Assembly (NCBI GenBank): GCA_005408345.1
Contig: SEMN01000032.1
Span: forward strand, 536,001 to 600,000
Origin: Macquaria australasica
Lineage: Eukaryota; Chordata; Actinopteri; Centrarchiformes; Percichthyidae
Reading direction: 5' to 3'
Length of the DNA stretch: 64,000 nucleotides
Shown here: in pieces, positions 12,121-25,117 of the stretch
Layout of the letters: every line of letters starts with the position of its first letter
Position numbering within the stretch: position 1 is the stretch's first letter
The notes under the pieces: generated by a model
Database searches by the model: none
What the model was told of the DNA's origin: nothing
What the model saw: only the letters and a program-made list of their open reading frames with translations
Translations under genes and position numbers: made by a program

Positions 12121-15100
12121 GATAAGAATCTTTATTGTATTTCTACTTTAATAAATACTAAAAACTATAGTATAACAAATTTGCGATATACTGGCAAAAA
12201 TTAACAGGCACGTAATATAAGCATGTGATATGTAGCTAAGTAAAATCTAACAGCTTCAGTGGACACAAAAGAGGTGAAAGGAAGCCTCTACAACTCAAGC
12301 AAAATTTTGGTATTTTTGACCAGCGCATAGCAGCACTATGGAACGATGTTTTTACAAGTGGGTCCCCACTTTGTTTGCATTTTGAACGCGATACACAGCC
12401 CTGCCTCTGATTTCACGCTTTCTGCTGATTGATGGTTGGCGGCAGCAACATGCAAAGAAACGTAGCAATGCGCTGGCAAAGGCAAGAAGAAGAAGACTGC
12501 AAGCTAGCAAACATGGATGCAAAGAATGCATGCAGGAAAGAAATGCATTCAACCCGTTTGTTATACCTCTAAGATACACACAATGCATTTTGGCGAGTAA
12601 CACCAAAGGTAAACATAACTTTTATTTGTATACACAAAAACTCCACTGAAATTTTTAGGTTCAGCTATCATCACATTAAAGAAGTCCACCAATTGAAACC
12701 TGCAATGGATTGGATTCCCATTGCTCAGCAAACAGATCAATTTTAAATGTCTCTTCACTTAGTCGTCTCCTCCATTATGGGAAAAAAAAACAAGCAATCA
12801 CTGTCTACGCTTAGTACAGTGTACCATTACTATCAGGCTATAGCCGATATCTTGAGAAAGTTGCAAAACAAAATTTGAATAGATCTCACAAACAGAAGAC
12901 GGGTGGTTGCCGTGGGTGCAGTAAGACTATATTGTTGATGCCGAACTTCACGGTGGTAAACGACAAATTACTGTATACTGGTTGGGCTGATGAGTTGCCT
13001 TTTTTGTCATTAAAATGTCATTGATTGGCAGAAATGGCTGCAAGTCACCTAGATGAAGAGTGACATAAGGGATGGAATGTGGCAGAAGAAGATAAATTTC
13101 ACGCTGCCTCTTCAAGGTCCTCATAAAACCTTCACTTATCAAGAATTTTAAAGTCACCTCAAATAAGCTGCATATTGTAGAGGCAAATTAAGAAGAAGTC
13201 ACAAATCACACCCACAGAATTTAAGGTATCATGTCATTTACAGATTTTTTCTGACTCTTCCTTTGAGTGAATCACAGTATGGGAAACAGTTGAATAAGCT
13301 TAATTTCCTGGAGCAATCGCAGGGAAGAGGGAGTCATTTCAGCAGTAGGGAGGTGCAAGCTACAGATTAACAGCCCACTGATGACACCACTGTAAATATT
13401 GTTCTGACCCTAAAATGGTTGTGTGAGAAAAAAAAAAACTGCAACGGGCACAGAGAGAGGTTTAAATGCTTTGCCACTGTGACATAACAGAAATAACTGA
13501 GTTTATAGCTACAGTGACCTTTGGGCTGAAGTCCAGCAGTTTAGTCATGGGGGAGGAAAAGGTGATTTAGAAGTTGTAACATTTATGCAGAAATCACCAT
13601 TTAGAATTGGCAGTACCATTCTGCAAGGTTTGATGTATTTTTATTTATGTGTGTTATTACCAAATCAAGATTGGAGACACAAATCTGGACAATTCTGTGT
13701 CAATGAGCAGGGTCCATGCACCACAGGTAATGTGAAATAATGGGATTACTGTGGATGGACTGCAGTCGTAGATTACTTTTACTGATGTATTCAGAGTTGT
13801 TTTCTGAGACATTTGGAATTTAGCTTGAGCTGAGGTATGGTAAAACTGAAATATCTTCAATCAGCACTTATGTATGTAAAACCTCCACATTAAAAAGGTT
13901 AGAAAACACTGAAGGTGCTCTGTGGAGTTTTCTTGTACACAAACTCACCAAAACGCATTGTGTGTATTGTTCAGGCCTGACAGACATGTTGAACCCAATC
14001 CGTTCCTCATAAAACATTTGCAAGCTGGAATTTGTCATGAATGTATTAAGAGAGCTGAATAGGGCGCTGCCACTCAGCTTTGGTGCCAATTTGTCCCAGT
14101 TGCCACTTGTGGTACTGCAACAAAAAAATACCTTTTGGCCCAAAAAGTATTTTCCCCTTTACTGCCATTATGAAGGAGACATCTGTAAAACTGTTGACAG
14201 GACACCTCCAACTGCAAACAAGGCCAATTATTACTCTTTGTATTAGGAATTTTTAATCCATGTAGGTTTTATAACTAGCTATATAAAAAGCCATTTCTTT
14301 TTGCATGATATCATCCCAATGTAAAGTCTATGAGACAGGCAGGAATACGTGGGCAGGGCCAGCTGGAGAAACACTAATATGCATGTGCAGTGGGCCGCAT
14401 AATGCAAAAGAAAACCCGGAAGCCATAAAACTTATTTGGCATAGGTGCTCGGCGAGCAATTTTCATTCATGTCAGTGAGTGCCATCTCTGAGTCCGGCAT
14501 CCAGTTTTTATAATACATCCATGCAAGTATTCTGTACTGAAGAATAATAGCACCTCTCTTTGGCAATTGTGTCTTTTTAATAGTAAACTATTGACAAGTT
14601 GTGTGCAAGAGCTACTTCTGGTTGGTTTGGTGCACTCAACGAGTACGTAAAACTGAAACATTTGGCAGATGGATGGTCCGAGGAGATTTGCCTGAATCCT
14701 GTCTGTTTTGCAGGAGCAGTGCACAAGAGAAACGAGAAGAAAGTATACCCTGGATCCTTCACAAAATGCAATACACCACGATACAATATGACACGGTACA
14801 ATTCAATGTACACTATGTTATGTTAAAGTATAATCTTCAGGTTTCCCATTGGGTAATTGAGCTCTTACAGCAGAAAAGTGGTTGTTGGTCATATGGTGTA
14901 AAGACACATAACCAGTAATTTAACACCAAAAGCATTAATGTGCGAAAGAAAGGCGTAAGGAAGCATAGAGCCTTAAAGCACTGTGTTTGGAGTGAGTAGT
15001 TTATTTCTGGAAAATGGATTTACTGTGTGATTCATTGTCAGACGTATAGGAAAAAGCCAAACAACGCCTCTATTTGCCGTCTTTTGTTATTCATACACTG

Positions 15101-17309
15101 ATAGCTACAGGCAGTGCTTCGCTTTTAAATTTGTTATCGTGCTAACTATGTGCTAGTGGTTGGCAGTCTGTGATCTAGGCAGCAACAATCTCACAGTGTT
15201 TCTATGTAGAGATTACTGACCGGCGAGGGAGAAATGAAGAGATGCTGTTTGACGTTCTCTCAAAGCATATGAAATGCAGCGCCGTATGTAGCTGGGTGTC
15301 TGACTTTGGGAGCACGGATCTCTTTGATGGCTGCAAAGATCAAAGGCAGGAGATTTACTACTATCTGTAGTAATTTCAGAGACCCCCCCACCACACGCTT
15401 CTATATACACTCACCCTCCCTTAATCTATTTTTCTTAACATTCAAAACAGTTCATGTTGATCAAAAAAAAGAAAAATCACATCACTAAAGTTAACAGCAA
15501 TGACTGACAGTCTTCATATTAATTCTGTTCATTTTAATTCAGAGCCTGGTTCAATGATTCGACTGGAGTCAAAGGGACAACAGACATCTTTTCATCACAG
15601 TGTGAGCTCCTCTGAAAGAACTGGCAATAGTCGAAGTAGACACGGAATAGCCAGATGTCAGTGCACTATCACGCACTGCTATAGAACATTTATGAGCCAT
15701 TAGACTGCCATGCCAGAGGATGCGGCTGCTGCTTATGAGGTCTGAGAGGCATGGCTAGGGGGGGAGGGACGCACACCAGGTGAATTTAGCACAGTCACAC
15801 AAGCCAGACTGCCCTTTTTCTTCATCAGTGTTGAACTTTTCCGGCATTTTTTTTCTTGCACGCGTAAGCCTACGTGTGAATTAACAAGTATCCAGTTTTT
15901 AAAAAAAAAACATATACTGACATTAAATTACTCAATGTCCTGCGAGATTAAACATTTTCTCTGCGTCCTCTCATCTGACGAGAACGCCCTGTGAGTGGAT
16001 ATCACACAGCACTCTTCACTGCATCATGTCAGCTGAGAGGCCAGTGTAGATATGGAAGCTAAAGCCCTTTTTCTAAGGGATTTCTCAGTAAGAAGGTGAT
16101 TCTGTTCTCTTGGTGTCCGTTATATTACTTTCAGCATTTCTGCAGCTAAGACGAGATCTCATTTCAGCATCGTGCCTGAGAGAAGAGGCTTAGGGGAGAT
16201 GACAGGCCTCTGTCAGAGCCTCCGTGCCAGGAAAATTAGGGTTACACAATTACACACAGTTCCACAAGCGTCACCAAAAAGCCCTCTCCGTCATTGGATC
16301 CATTTTAGGGGGTTTAAAGCCCGCTTCTTTGAGATATACAGTCAGAGCAACCCTAGGAACAGAATTCATCCTCCTCTTTTGCATTTAGACTGGCCCAAGG
16401 AAAAACAAAACAGCACTGAAATTAGTCCTGTCACATTCGGTTGTACTGAGCAGAAGCAACATGTCACTCTAAATCTGAATAATTATATAAGCTTCTATTT
16501 TTATTTTGTTTTTTTTAACCAGAAAGGAAAGACACCTCTGTCATGAGCCGACCTGGAGGATGTTGACTGATATGACAATATAATGCAAAGCACAGCATAT
16601 ATTGTGTTAACTTATATTTTGAGCATTAATTGCTTCTCCAGGTATTTCAAGTGTTTCACAAAGAAAGCTTGGACAGACAGAGGTCGAATTACAACGGTAA
16701 GTTATGCTTTCAGCCAAGCCTGATAGGTGGCGAGTTTAAGTCAAGCCTTATACTGTATATCACTCCTCATTAATGAATAAAATGAAGCACACACAACTGC
16801 TTTTAATTTCATTGATGACCTCTATATAGTAGATTCACGGGGGGGGGAAATGCATCACGTACTCCATGTTACTGTTTGTAATTTTATCTCATTAGACAGA
16901 TCGCTCTCTCACATCTGTACCAGAGTTGTATTTGTTACTACTGCAAACCCATGATTTCCTAATGTTGCTGCTTCACATCAAAAGAGTTCAAGTGGGGAAT
17001 CATGTTGTAGTCTTTATTGTGAAACAGCCACAGGAAATTGTAAAATGCAAATTGAGGTTAGCGGTAATCTGTTAGCAATGTTATTTTCACAAAAAATGTC
17101 TCAATGCAACAGGATATAGACATTTTCTGTATCTTTAAGTATTGTCTTCTGATATATGTAAATTTGTTGTTAGTATAATGAATATTCTATATACAGTACT
17201 TTTATGTTTTTATGTTCTGGAAATGACTAGTTTTTGTTTAGTGTTTTGTTTTGTTTTGTTTTCAGTTTTACCACTACAGTTTTGCTTATTTTGTGTCCCT
17301 ATCTAAAAG
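12121..17309. other. Non-coding stretch, possible eroded repeats
   Basis: No gene recognised. The segments around 12330-12540 (AAGAAGAAGAAGAC-like and ACATGGATGCAAA-like text) and 14260-14530 read like old interspersed fish repeats, but I could not define their ends or family. Homopolymer runs occur near 13430, 15898 and 16841. An open frame of 124 codons at 16172-16546 has no recognisable domain. Confidence 0.55.
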
Positions 17310-17865
17310 CAGTAGTGGAAGTACATGTACTTAAGTACATTTTTCTGATGAACTGAAGGATTAAGTGTTCATTTATGGGTTGAAAAAAATCTCCTACTCC
17401 TTAGGCTAAATAAACTATTTAAAACAAAAACTTGAATTAGCCAGAAAATACATCAAATCTGAAAACAGGGCTGTGTTTCTTGGCTCATGAAAAGTTCTTA
17501 GAGATTCATGGTTGTCACAGGACAGCGACGCTACAAATGATGATCTTAGATAGAATGTGATAGAAGATGATGCATTGCTATACATTAAACTACCCAACAG
17601 TATAATTCATCTAACCTTATACATCTACAGCAGTAAAATGCAACATACACATTAATGCACCAGTTAAATTAATCCAAAAACATCAAAGTAAAACACTCAC
17701 AGGGACCATTTCTCTGCATAATCAGTACTTTTTCTTTTGATACTTCAAATACCTTTTGCTGATAATACTTACATACTTAAGTAAGGTTTTGAATGGATGA
17801 CTTTTCCTTGTAGTGGAGTATTTACTTAAGTAAATGATCTGTAAAAAAATCTTCTTCTACCACTA
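17310..17865. mobile_element. Non-autonomous DNA transposon with degenerate TIRs
   Basis: The ends form an imperfect inverted repeat. The left side begins CAGTAGTGGAAG and carries TACTTAAGTACATTT. The right side carries TTTACTTAAGTAAATGATC and ends CTTCTACCACTA. The interior has further TACTTAAGTA palindromic units and text such as TTTTGATACTTCAAATACC and TTGTAGTGGAGTA. This arrangement matches a very common teleost short inverted-repeat element with GTGGAAGAAGTA-type ends. It has no coding capacity. I see no clear target-site duplication, so the superfamily is not assigned. Confidence 0.8.
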
Positions 17866-17968
17866 ATAGTTAGGAAACGGCAATCAAAACATCTTTCATG
17901 ACCTGTGTCCTACTGACATGGACTGCAACCTAATCTAGTCTGTAGTTGTTTAGGAAAAACCATAAGAG

Positions 17969-18030
17969 GTGTAACAAATAACATTAACAATGGGTACATT
18001 GCCAGGGCCCTGGTGTTTTACATGATGGCT
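17969..18030 (+). mobile_element. Relic of the small foldback element seen at 24914-25117
   Basis: It begins GTGTAACAAATAACATTAAC, close to the GTGTAACTAATAACATTA end of the element at 24.9-25.1 kb, and shares the internal GCCAGGGCCCTG block in the matching order. The second inverted end is missing or too eroded to see. Confidence 0.55.
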
Positions 18031-21000
18031 ACTAATAATCTACTGAACAAAAAAACACCAAGTAGCTGTCAACCCTTAAGCGCAGCTGTAGGTTTTGCAG
18101 CTGGTTGGTTTGCAGTAGGCTGACACAACAGTTGAGCTTCTTGCAGGTTTCAATATACAACAGCAACAAAAAAATCATATTTTTAATCCTTACTGAAGCC
18201 ACACTGAAAATGTGTTCCTGCACACACCCACTGAGTCACAGATTGTGTCTTTAACTATTGTAGGAGTGAAAGTAGACGATGGGCCTTTAAAAGCAGAATA
18301 AAAAGTCAGTAATTGCTAAAAGACAATGAAAATGGCGTGCCGATTTATGAGAAAAGGTCTTCAGGAGCCTGTAGGGGCTGCAATGGACTAAGCTCAACTG
18401 AGCACAGCACCACCTGAAGATCTCATAACAGGGGTGGAGAAAATGTGAGTCAGAAACAGGCAGTAATTTATGAAAAGGTTGAAACAGACTACAGTCTATC
18501 TACATAAAAGTATGTAACATACACTCATCAGCGCACAAAAGACCAATGTAGTGGTTGAAGGAGCAGAAAATTATGTCTGTTTGAAAAATCTGTTTTGATA
18601 CACTGTAGACCAACCTACACACTGCAGCTTACATACTAATTAGATCCTTCAATCTTTAATGTCAATTGAAGGAAATACATTCATGACAAAGTAGGCTATC
18701 ACTTCTCTCTCATCACAAAACGCCAACTTGATGTCACCTCGTATTCCCCTGGGTGTTTATTACAGCCCCCAAGGATCAAACTGTCTGGGGGAGACTATAA
18801 AGGTGATTGCGGTGTTTATGAGAACTGATTTTCAATCAGGCAAACACAGTAGAGTGACTTTCCTCTTGAGCACAATTCAGCCCTTCACATGCTGAGTGAT
18901 AATTGCAGCTCATCTGAAAAGGCTGTTTTCATGCTCCCTCTCAAGGTGCTTCTTCTACATTTGCCCCGTTTGCCATTTTGGATGTTTTTAAACTGTGCAT
19001 GACTAGAGGAAGTAGCTGAACAGAATAAGATAAAGTTACTGGAGCACAATGCCATTCCCCCTCAGGCAAGGTTAAATTAAACTTTATCAAAAGCCCAACT
19101 GTAAACTGTAGTGTTGTGCTTGGCAAGGTTAAATGATTTGTGCATTGGTAAAGTGGAGACGTTTGGATCCTTCTATGTTTTGTCAGTGTTGAGCTTTAAT
19201 GCTAGAAAGTGAGAGGTAGGTAAAGAGAGAGAGAGAGAGAGAGAGAGTCGTCACACATAACCACAAAACCCTCCCCCACAAAACATGCACACATACCACC
19301 ACCACTCCAGCACAACCCTTCATCCTCTCTTCATTTTCATCAAAACATTGCAGATGAGGTCCTGAGCTCAATTAATCATTCTGCAGCCCTCCTGTACTGC
19401 CCCCCTATTAATCACCAAGCCCACCATACTGCAGGGCGAGGCCTCAGAAACCTTTCTTTCTAGGAGTGGTTGTGTTGTCACTGGATGTGTATACATACCT
19501 ACACTCAAATGCACTTGCCTAAACACGCCTGCAAGCTCCCGCACACATCTAGGACTGCCATTCTTGTGCCTTAATCTATTTAGGGAATAGGAGTTGGGCT
19601 TATTTCAGGGTCTCCCGCCTCTTCTGTGGATAGCCTGCTCAAAATGAAGTGATAATAAACAATTTACTACAGAGAGAGCATAAATTAAGGAATTCCACCG
19701 GCAGGCTCATGGGAAAAAATATATCTCAGGAAACAATATTTACTCTTACATCAAGCCACGATTCTTCAGTTATAGCTTAGCAACCGTAACTAGGCATGGC
19801 AGGCCTGTTGAGCTTTGGATTTCTCCACATGCCAAAACAGTGTGTATGTGGCTCCAATAAGAGCGATATCAGTTTGGTGGGCGGCGTCTTTTTTTAGCCT
19901 TTACAAAACCAAAAACAGAAGAGCAAGGAATGAATTGAAGTGTAAGAAAGGGATGGTTTAACAGTGTGTTAATGTTAGCATGCCCGGCTAACTAGCTTAC
20001 TGCCTACCACGGTAACATTAGTCATGTATCGTAACTCCAGATCCTATGAGTGTTGGCGACAGCTCTTAAAGGGCTACGCCTATACGAAATTAGAACCTAG
20101 CGTTATTTCCAAAGGCAAGGGGCACATCATTACGTAACTTCATCATTTTGTGGGGTTACAGGTTATGTCAGAACAATTCTGATGAAGATGTTATATATTA
20201 TCAGCACTCTGTTCTGGATATACTCCAGCAACTCCAGCCAAACTTGCGTTAGATAACATTACGTCATCGGTTATTCCTCTTACTCAAATCCTTTTACCCT
20301 GTAAAAGTAAAGCATACTGTTAAAATACATCCATCAAAGCATAAATCGACCCACTGTGTTGCTTGGCCAAGTAATAATCCGTTTTTTTTTTTTTAATTGT
20401 AAGCTCTCAAACCATCCAGGGGTTATGTTAGAATGAGTAGCCTTACATTTTAATTCATTGTTTTTTTATTCTTTACTAGGTTATAGCCTATTACTAGGGT
20501 TAACTAGCTCTGCCCTGCAGTACACCCAAAATGCTGCTCTTTTATTTCAATATCTTCTACATGAATCTACAGCTGGTGATGATGTTGACTTTTTGCCTGG
20601 GACATGTAGCTTTAACCTCAGTCTTTTAGCATGATACCATGTATGTAGCCATCATGTGCATATTCAGTATCCTTTTACAGGGTTCTCGTTTTGGAACAAA
20701 TCAGCTCCATTAGCTGGAGACAGACTTTTCAACAAACTCACAGAATAACAATAATCAGCATCAGCTTACACTAGCTAGCGACAGCTGATAAAAATTTGCT
20801 AGCAAAAGTCGTTATTTCAGCTGACAAAATTCAAAGTCGTTGGCAAAAAATGAATAGCCTCCTTTATTTTTCCTTCTGTATGAAATGGAAGGCCAATTGT
20901 TTAAAAAGTGACTGAAATTTTGAGCGATGATATCAGTAACAGCAGCAGCCTCTACGCGGGGCTTGGATTAGCAAACGGCCAATTGAGCAAGACTCTCCAT

Positions 21001-22409
21001 CTCAGACTGCTTCTGTCTGTGACAACAGGAAAAGACCTAAGACAAGAAGTATGCCCTGAATCTGAGGAAGTTATAAAGACATTGCATACTCTCTATAGTT
21101 TATTTTTTCACCTTGTAAATAGATTCTATTAATTAAAACTTTTCAAACTAATGAACAACAAATTAATATTTGACAAAGAAATAAGGCCACAAAACTAAGA
21201 ACTATGGGTGTAAAAGTCCACTCAAAATTTGCATATACAGTATAGTAGTTTTGACAACTTTTCATCTCTGCATGCTGTATCATGCAGCTGCTAGTTACAC
21301 GTTTCCATGTTATTTCAAGGTAATTTTTGAAGACATGAACGTGATGGCAATTGCTAAGATTATCCCTGATATGTTCCTAAACTCTTTTACCTTAAATTAG
21401 CTCTGAATAATTGACCAATATTTATTTATTATTCCCTACTTTCCTTTGCTCTTCTGGTCTGTTTTTTTTTTAAATGGAAGTAGATAGTACAACAGCTTGA
21501 GAGGCAGAGGCAGCTTGCTTAATTATAATAAATTTGTGGCTCTTATCTGTCCTTAGTCAACCTTGGCAATTTTTACTGCACTCCTTTTACTGCTCACTCC
21601 TCCATAGAAAACACCCATCTTTACGTCAAATATCTGCTTAAAACACAAGACAAAGCCTTATCTACAGGCAGCTGTGAGCGTGCTAAGAGAGCAAATGATT
21701 CAGTTCCTCAGTACGGCACAACTTGGTCAGTGATGCATTGGATTTTTCAGTATTCAGGAGACGGTAGACGCTCATTTTCCGAATGGCCATATTTAAATTA
21801 TTTCTTGATAATACACATTATATCTAGAGTATTAACAGACTGAGTGCCCACTAAAGCTGAATCACAATAAACCAAATTGTTACAGATCAATAAAATTGTT
21901 TTTCTTGTGAGGTTATGAGACAATACCTGAATCTCTCAGCAATTCTGATTACTAAGCAACAATTTTGCAACTACAGAGCTGTTGTCTTGCAAATGTTGTT
22001 GTAGAAGCAAGCAAACAACAACCTCCCTGCAGCGAGAAAGTGGAAGGCTGTGGTGGTGGAGCGCCTGACCAACAGCACCACAAGATGCTGACAATATTCA
22101 CAAGTTGGCTGTGTTCCTATCAGACAATCTGCTGCTGGTGCAGTCACAGTCAAAACAAAGCATGGCCTTTCTAGAAATCCTATATTGTACAATGGATACA
22201 ATATGACACATGTACTGTATGATTAGAGACTGAGAGCCTACTCTTGTTGAACATGAAGCCATGGTGCTAGGCTCTTGTGATATGAATGCAACTCACATGT
22301 CTTTAAAGATAAGGATGGTTATATTCTATTTCTTCTCATTGTCACCAAATCCCATAATTATGACCAAAACCAACAATGATTTTATTCTACTAATGAGTAC
22401 TGTGTAGCC
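18031..22409. other. Non-coding stretch, no gene seen
   Basis: No coding exon, RNA or clear transposon recognised. A GA microsatellite lies at 19222-19247, and T-rich homopolymers lie near 20382 and 21462. The text around 19960-20060 and 20750-20800 (GTTAGC/GCTAGC-rich) resembles repeats frequent in fish, but no boundaries are visible. Confidence 0.6.
19222..19247. repeat. (GA)n microsatellite
   Basis: About twelve uninterrupted GA units. Confidence 0.92.
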
Positions 22410-23699
22410 AAAGCCTGATGTATGTGGCGGGGGATACAGACCATCACCGACTATAAGCCCCCACTGCGGACCTGCGACAGCACTACCTCTCTGTTAAATG
22501 AGCTGAATGACTTCTTCGCCCGATTTGAGGCACACAACAGCATGCCTGCACAAAAGTCTCCACTCCCTCCTGACAACCAGGTGTTGACGCTGTCCAAGGA
22601 CAGTGTGAGGAGAACACTCAGCAGGATCGGCGCTCGCAAAGCCTCTGGTCCTGACAACATACCTGGCCGTGTGTTGAGGGAGTGTGCTGGGGAACTCACG
22701 GATGTCTTCACAGACATCTTTAACATCTCGCTGAGTCAGGCTGTCGTTCCCATGTGCTTCAAAACCACCACCATCATCCCTGTCCCGAAGAAGTCATCGC
22801 CCTCCTGTTTCAATGACTACCGTCTGGTTGCACTCACACCTATCCTCATGAAGTGCTTCGAACGGCCAGTGTTGCAACATATCAAGTCTGCATATCAAGG
22901 ATGCGTGCTAAGCCCCCTCCTCTTCACTCTGCTGACCCACGACTGCATACCGTCGCACTGCTCCAACCTCTTCATTAAGTTCGCGGATGACACGACTGTG
23001 GTGGGTCTCATCAACAACGAAGATGAGACAGACTACAGGAGCGAGGTGATCCGCTTGGCCTGGTGGTGCAGACACAACAATCTCTCTCTGAACGTTGAGA
23101 AGACGAAGGAGATTTTTGCGGACTTCAGGAGAACGCGCCCTCAGCCTGCTCCTTTGACCATCAATGGTGCTGCGGTAGAGAGGGTAAGCAGCACCAACTT
23201 CCTGGGTGTGCACGTCACAGAGGACCTCTCCTGGACTATTACCACCACATCACTGGCCAAGGCGGCCAGCCAGCGCCTCTATTTTCTCCGCAAGCTGAGA
23301 AGAGCTAGAGCCCCGGCCCCCATCATGCACACCTTTTATAGAGGCACCATCGAGAGCATTCTGACCAGCGGCATCACCGTGTGGTACGGCGCCTGCACCG
23401 CATCCAGCTGGAAGACCCTACAGCGCATCGTGCGGGCAGCTGAGAAGATCATTGGTGCCTCTCTCCCCTCCCTCCAAGACATTTATATTTCATGTCTCTC
23501 CCAAAAAGGCCTCTGCATCACAGGGGACCCCACCCACCCATCACACAGCTTCTTTAGCTTGCTGCCATCAGGAAAGAGACTGCGGAGCCTGTGAGCCAGG
23601 ACTAGCAGACTGAAGGACAGCTTCGTCCATCAGGCTGTCAGGATGCTGAACTCTCTCCCTGCTCTGCCCCCCCTCCGCCTCCTGACCCCTGCACACTGA
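22410..23699 (+). pseudogene. Rex1-type reverse transcriptase with in-frame deletion
   Basis: A single open frame of 390 codons (22422-23594) encodes LINE RT text. It runs from a pre-RT region with ELNDFFARFE, through block text ASGPDNIPGR (about 22635-22670) and NDYRLVALTP, to QGCVLSPLLF (from 22896), FADD (22980-22991) and the C-terminal WYGACTASSWK region. Between FERPVLQHIKSA and YQGCVLSP, about 100 or more residues present in complete relatives are missing, including block A with the first catalytic Asp. The frame is nevertheless kept. A premature TGA lies at 23592-23594. Without it the same frame runs to TGA 23697-23699, the probable original stop. The first ATG is only where the truncated copy happens to begin. 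The protein would be catalytically dead. Confidence 0.88.
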
Positions 23700-24034
23700 C
23701 CCACAACACTGAACTCGATCAGCCTCAGGAACTGCACATGCACAACATTCACTTTCACCAGTGTATAAGCTAATTCTATTTGCACTAATATATATTTGCA
23801 CTGATACTTTGCATGATCCAAACTCACAGATTTACATTATGCCAAGTTTTATTTGTTTTTAAATTGGGTGTTTAATGCTATGCCTTGTTTGCTCTTAGTA
23901 TTATAGTTATATTATGTTCTCTTAGCTTGTTGTTTGCACCAAGGGTTTGAGAGTAACACAATTTCAATCCTCTGTATGTCTTGTACATGCTGTAGAATTG
24001 ACAATAAAGCAGACTTTGACTTTGATTTTGACTT
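22410..24034 (+). mobile_element. Rex1/Babar-type LINE, 5'-truncated, internally deleted
   Basis: Non-LTR retrotransposon fragment of markedly higher GC than its surroundings. Similarity starts abruptly at about 22410 (WRGIQTITDYK region), so the copy is truncated at the 5' side, as is usual for LINEs. The RT-like ORF is followed by a 3' UTR from about 23700 and an AATAAAG-containing end with imperfect TTTGAC repeats (about 24010-24034). The protein text (PDNIPGRVLREC, KFADDTTVVGLI, NNLSLNVEKTKE) is characteristic of fish Rex1. No convincing target-site duplication was found by eye. Confidence 0.9.
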
Positions 24035-24287
24035 TATCTTATTATTCTGTGACACGGACCTCCAATGTTGTGCAAAAAGAATTCAAAATACATAAAAAAG
24101 ACAACAATGTAGTTAACACTAACCCTGTGCTGTAAATGCTCACTAGAACACAAATTTCTAACAAGTACACTTTGTACTCCTGAATGTCTGTTGAACACTG
24201 CAGTGCCCAGCTGTTGTAGAACACAACCTATGCTAAAAATTAATTTATACACCTGTGACCCTTTTTAAAGGCCTCGCACACCCACGC

Positions 24288-24540
24288 AGGTGTTTCCACT
24301 TATTTGGGCTAATTAGACCTCTGCTGAGGTTGAAGTTGGGTGGACCTTTGCTGGGAACTACGCGAGGTCACTTCACACCATGAACCAATAGGAATTATAA
24401 AGAGGTAACTGCCCCGCCCTCGCAGGTGCAACAAAGTAAATAGGAGGCTGAGGGAGATGTCAATCATGCTCAGTTGGGACACGCCCACACAGTCCTCAGA
24501 AGAGGTCTAATTAGTCTAAATAACTGAGTGTAAAAGAGGT
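24288..24540. mobile_element. MITE-like element with ~35-bp inverted ends
   Basis: The left end (AGGTGTTTCCACTTATTTGG, then CTAATTAGACCTCTGCTGAG) and the right end read in reverse complement (ACCTCTTTTACACTCAGTTA, then CTAATTAGACCTCTTCTGAG) match closely over the inner 24 bases and more loosely outside. The interior is non-coding and about 185 bp long. The type is a short non-autonomous DNA transposon. Exact boundaries and the target-site duplication are uncertain. Confidence 0.75.
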
Positions 24541-24913
24541 ATTTTAGGGCCTTTCAAGACTTTTTTTCTTCAGTAGGAATGAATGAGCTTGGGGCTAAAT
24601 GCCACTAACAGGATAGGGGAGGTAAAAGTATTGAGAGATGGACTAACACATTGTTGGTTTTGGTCTTTTCATGGGATTTGTTGACAATACCAAAAATATA
24701 GAATAATGCCAGCCTAATCCTTTATAAAGTAATTAATCTCTTGTAGACCCTGTATTTGAAGAATTGTATTAATCCATCCATATTAATTTATGCTTTATGC
24801 TGACAAATTTAATATCATATGAGTACAATGTTTTAAGATTAACTTCCTTGATCATCCATGCCTCTAAAACTTGATTGAAATCCACCTGTGCGCCCTCAAA
24901 ATTCAATAAGCAT

Positions 24914-25117
24914 TTTTCACCGCTGACATTTTGACATGTTACAGCAGGAAAAGAGAAAGTGTAACTAATAACATTAATGCTGGCTCAGCTCCATCCAGGT
25001 GTGCCTGGTGAGACAGCATGCAGGGCCCTGGCACAGGAACACCTGAATGGAATAAAGCCATTAATAATGTTATTAGTTACACCTGTGTTTGACAAGTCAA
25101 AATGTCTGCTGAGAAAG
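24914..25117. mobile_element. Foldback MITE, ~200 bp
   Basis: Nested inverted repeats: GTGTAACTAATAACATTAAT at 24960-24979 pairs with ATTAATAATGTTATTAGTTAC at about 25060-25080. Further out, GCTGACATTTTGACATGT (24922-24939) pairs with ACAAGTCAAAATGTCTGC (about 25092-25109). The interior includes CCATCCAGGTGTGCC and AGGGCCCTGGCACAGG, which are themselves partly self-complementary. It has no coding capacity. A relic of the same family is at 17969-18030. Confidence 0.8.

Noticed and set aside
16172..16546. 124-codon open frame
   Set aside because: Ends in a T-rich tract giving a Phe/Tyr run; no domain; length is within chance.
22451..23801. Minus-strand frames opposite the Rex1-type ORF
   Set aside because: Shadows of the GC-rich LINE coding strand.
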